64,000 nucleotides of DNA from Denitrobaculum sp965232285 (GTDB taxonomy: Bacteria > Pseudomonadota > Alphaproteobacteria > Kiloniellales > Kiloniellaceae), in the NCBI GenBank assembly GCA_965232285.1, contig CBDDPL010000004.1:1798001-1862000 (forward strand), in the 5' to 3' direction. This document shows, in pieces, positions 60,968-64,000 of the stretch (positions within the stretch are counted from its first letter, which is position 1; each line of letters opens with the position of its first letter). Under the pieces are notes generated by a model, which had not been told where the DNA came from, made no database searches, and was given only the letters and a program-made list of their open reading frames with translations. Made by a program: the position numbers and the translations under genes.

Positions 60968-61366
60968 ATGTCGGAAAACTTCAAGTTTCTACACACCATG
61001 ATCCGCGTGAAGGATCTGGATAAGTCGATCGACTTCTATACCCGTCATCTGGGGATGAATCTGATCCGCAAGAACGACTATCCCAGCGGCGAATTCACCC
61101 TGGCCTTCGTCGGCTACGGCGATGAGACCGATCACACGGTGATCGAACTGACCCACAACTGGGGGCAGGAAGAGCCTTACGATCTGGGCAGCGGCTTCGG
61201 CCACCTTGCGATCGGCGTGCCGGATATCTACGGCACCTGCGAGGGCCTGGAAAAAGAGGGCGTCAATATTCCGCGGCCGCCGGGGCCGATGAAACACGGC
61301 GGCAGCGTGATCGCCTTCATCGAAGATCCCGACGGCTATAAAGTCGAACTGATCGAGAAGAAGTAA
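60968..61366 (+). CDS. gloA: Lactoylglutathione lyase (glyoxalase I)
   Basis: Detoxifies methylglyoxal bound to glutathione. The 132-residue protein has the four metal ligands His9, Glu60, His79 and Glu127 in the correct order (FLHTMIRVKD, IELTHNW, GFGHLAIGV, YKVELIEKK). This is the short nickel-type form. It lies 27 bp after lpxB with AGGGGAG before its ATG. Confidence 0.94.
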   Translation: MSENFKFLHTMIRVKDLDKSIDFYTRHLGMNLIRKNDYPSGEFTLAFVGYGDETDHTVIELTHNWGQEEPYDLGSGFGHLAIGVPDIYGTCEGLEKEGVNIPRPPGPMKHGGSVIAFIEDPDGYKVELIEKK

Positions 61367-61373
61367 AAACAAA

Positions 61374-61406
61374 GGGCGCCGGAGAGTTCCGGCGCCCTTG
61401 TTCTTT
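61374..61406. terminator. Bidirectional terminator between gloA and gltA
   Basis: A perfect 9-bp stem (GGGCGCCGG 61374-61382 with CCGGCGCCC 61389-61397) with a 6-nt loop. TTGTTCTTT follows on the plus strand, and the left flank GTAAAAACAAA reads as TTTGTTTTTAC on the minus strand. It serves both convergent genes. Confidence 0.88.
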
Positions 61407-61456
61407 ATGCTCTCTTCCAGATGGTCTCGCGCGTTTTTTCGCGAGATCCTCTGTCT

Positions 61457-62767
<1,311 letters not shown>

Positions 62768-62810
62768 CGCACCGTCCCTTCTGCGTCGCATTCGTCTGAA
62801 TTTGACGCGG

Positions 62811-62839
62811 AGCATAGTTTCTGAAAGCTTATCAATCAA
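62811..62839 (-). promoter_or_regulatory. Sigma-70-type promoter of gltA
   Basis: On the minus strand TTGATT (62839-62834), a 17-bp spacer and TATGCT (62816-62811). It lies about 44 bp before the gltA start, downstream of the gltX stop. Confidence 0.55.
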
Positions 62840-62879
62840 TTACCGTGGTGTTGCATCGCAAAAAATTATAGTTAACCCG

Positions 62880-64000
62880 CTATAATTGCTCGGAAATTCT
62901 TGCGGTGCATTCGGCTTTTCCGAGGATCGACATGACCTCGAAGATGCCGGGAGAGACATTGGAACCGGTGATGGCGGCGCGAAGTGGTTGTGCGACGTTA
63001 CCGAGTTTTTCCCCGCTCGATTCGGCAAAGTCGCGAACCGCCTGCTCGATACTGCTCTCTTCCCAGTTTTCCAGGCTTTCGAGCTGCGGCAGGACCGCCG
63101 CCAGGCGTGCTTTGGCTTCATCTGAGAGGATTTTCGCCGCCTTCGCATTCAGGGTGAGGGGGCGCTGATTGGTATAAACACGCGCTGAATCAATCAGTTC
63201 GACGAGGTTCTTTGCGCGAACTTTCAGTCCGTCGATGCCGCGCGTCAGGCGCTCGGCCGCGGCCGTGTCCACGTCGGCTCCGTCGGCTACCGCGATCCCT
63301 GCGCAGATCAATTGCGTCAGGCGTGCGCCGTCCGCCTCGCGCAGATAGTGGCCGTTCAGGTTCTCGAGTTTCGCAAAGTCGAATCGGGAAGCTGACTTGC
63401 CGACCCCGTCCAGATCGAACCATTCGATGGCCTGGGCGATCGAGATGATTTCGTCGTCGCCGTGCCCCCAACCCAGCCGCAGCAGATAGTTGCAGAGCGC
63501 TTCCGGGAGATAGCCCATGTCGCGATAGGCTTCCACGCCCAGCGCGCCATGGCGCTTGGAGAGCTTTGCGCCGTCCGGGCCGTGGATCAGCGGGATATGG
63601 GCGAAGGCGGGGACATCCCAGCCGAAGGCCTTGTAGAGCTGATACTGCCGGAAGGCGTTGGTGAGATGGTCATCGCCCCGAATCACATGGGTCACGCCCA
63701 TGTCGTGGTCGTCGACCACGACGGACAGCATGTAGGTCGGCGTGCCGTCCCCGCGCAGCAGGACCATGTCGTCAAGCTGGTCGTTGCCGACCGTCACCTC
63801 GCCCTGGACCAGGTCCGTGATGACGGTGCTGCCCTCCTGGGGCATCTTCAGGCGCACGACCGGGTCGACACCGGCGGGGGCTTCCGAAGGATCGCGGTCG
63901 CGCCAACGGCCGTCGTAGCGGATGGGGCGCCCCTCGGCCCGCGCCGTTTTGCGCATCTCGTCCAGCTCTTCGGGGCTGCAGTAGCAGTGATAGGCTTTAC
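62880..64000 (-). CDS. gltX: Glutamyl-tRNA synthetase (N-terminal part outside window)
   Basis: Charges tRNA-Glu. About 373 codons are visible; the frame runs to the window edge (HCYCSPEEL lies just inside), so the start and the HIGH motif are beyond it. The KMSKS-type motif reads KLSKRHG in GPDGAKLSKRHGALG. The helical anticodon-binding domain follows and ends with ARISEQL. The class is GltX; whether it is the discriminating or the second alphaproteobacterial copy (GluRS2) cannot be judged from the C-terminal part. Confidence 0.95.
   Translation of the reverse strand, partial: KAYHCYCSPEELDEMRKTARAEGRPIRYDGRWRDRDPSEAPAGVDPVVRLKMPQEGSTVITDLVQGEVTVGNDQLDDMVLLRGDGTPTYMLSVVVDDHDMGVTHVIRGDDHLTNAFRQYQLYKAFGWDVPAFAHIPLIHGPDGAKLSKRHGALGVEAYRDMGYLPEALCNYLLRLGWGHGDDEIISIAQAIEWFDLDGVGKSASRFDFAKLENLNGHYLREADGARLTQLICAGIAVADGADVDTAAAERLTRGIDGLKVRAKNLVELIDSARVYTNQRPLTLNAKAAKILSDEAKARLAAVLPQLESLENWEESSIEQAVRDFAESSGEKLGNVAQPLRAAITGSNVSPGIFEVMSILGKAECTARISEQL

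Overview
The window is about 64 kb of GC-rich (roughly 60%) chromosome from an alphaproteobacterium. The inference rests on gene order and gene types: a complete 14-gene complex I operon followed by birA, coaX, rnj (RNase J) and a methylmalonyl-CoA epimerase; a short prolyl-tRNA synthetase followed by lol genes and dnaE; the rpsB-tsf-pyrH-frr-uppS-cdsA-dxr-rseP-bamA-skp-lpxD-fabZ-lpxA-lpxI-lpxB run; and gltX next to gltA. A Rhodospirillales-like member (Kiloniella/Rhodovibrio type) is plausible, but this is inference. There is no mobile element, prophage, CRISPR array or rRNA operon.

Layout. 0-1.2 kb: the end of a PEP-CTERM-tagged SGNH hydrolase and a lone Hpt-domain protein. 1.3-4.6 kb (minus strand): a nitrogen block, glnB-glnA behind a near-consensus sigma-54 promoter, plus an aminotransferase. 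4.7-10.7 kb: tRNA-His, a GAF histidine kinase, a Sel1/SPOR envelope protein, an HpcH/HpaI aldolase, the NAD(P)HX repair enzyme and a small conserved-looking protein. 10.9-18.1 kb: tRNA-Leu, then the proteostasis set tig, clpP (with a heat-shock-type promoter), clpX, lon, and hupB. 18.35-18.8 kb: tRNA-Val and tRNA-Asp. 19.4-37.7 kb: nuoA-N, tightly packed and continuing into birA, coaX, rnj, mce and a DUF1467 gene. 38.2-45.8 kb: a secreted unknown, proS, lolC/E, lolD and dnaE. 45.9-61.4 kb: translation, isoprenoid/phospholipid and outer-membrane/lipid A genes ending in gloA. 61.4-64 kb (minus): gltA and the C-terminal part of gltX, which runs off the right edge.

Functionally the genes cover respiration (complex I), nitrogen control (PII and glutamine synthetase), protein quality control (trigger factor, ClpXP, Lon), translation (S2, EF-Ts, RRF, ProRS, GluRS, four tRNAs) and envelope assembly (UppS, CdsA, Dxr, RseP, BamA, Skp, LpxD/A/I/B, FabZ, LolC/E-D).

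No clearly new multi-gene system is visible; nearly all of the window is core genome. The items that merit a second look are regulatory or small-scale: the PEP-CTERM hydrolase, an 18-bp palindrome before clpX, a DnaA box inside an inverted repeat before dnaE, mutually exclusive hairpins before rpsB, a 15-bp tandem repeat that sets the lpxB start, and a 500-bp gap at 37.7-38.2 kb with a minus-oriented terminator and no minus-strand gene.
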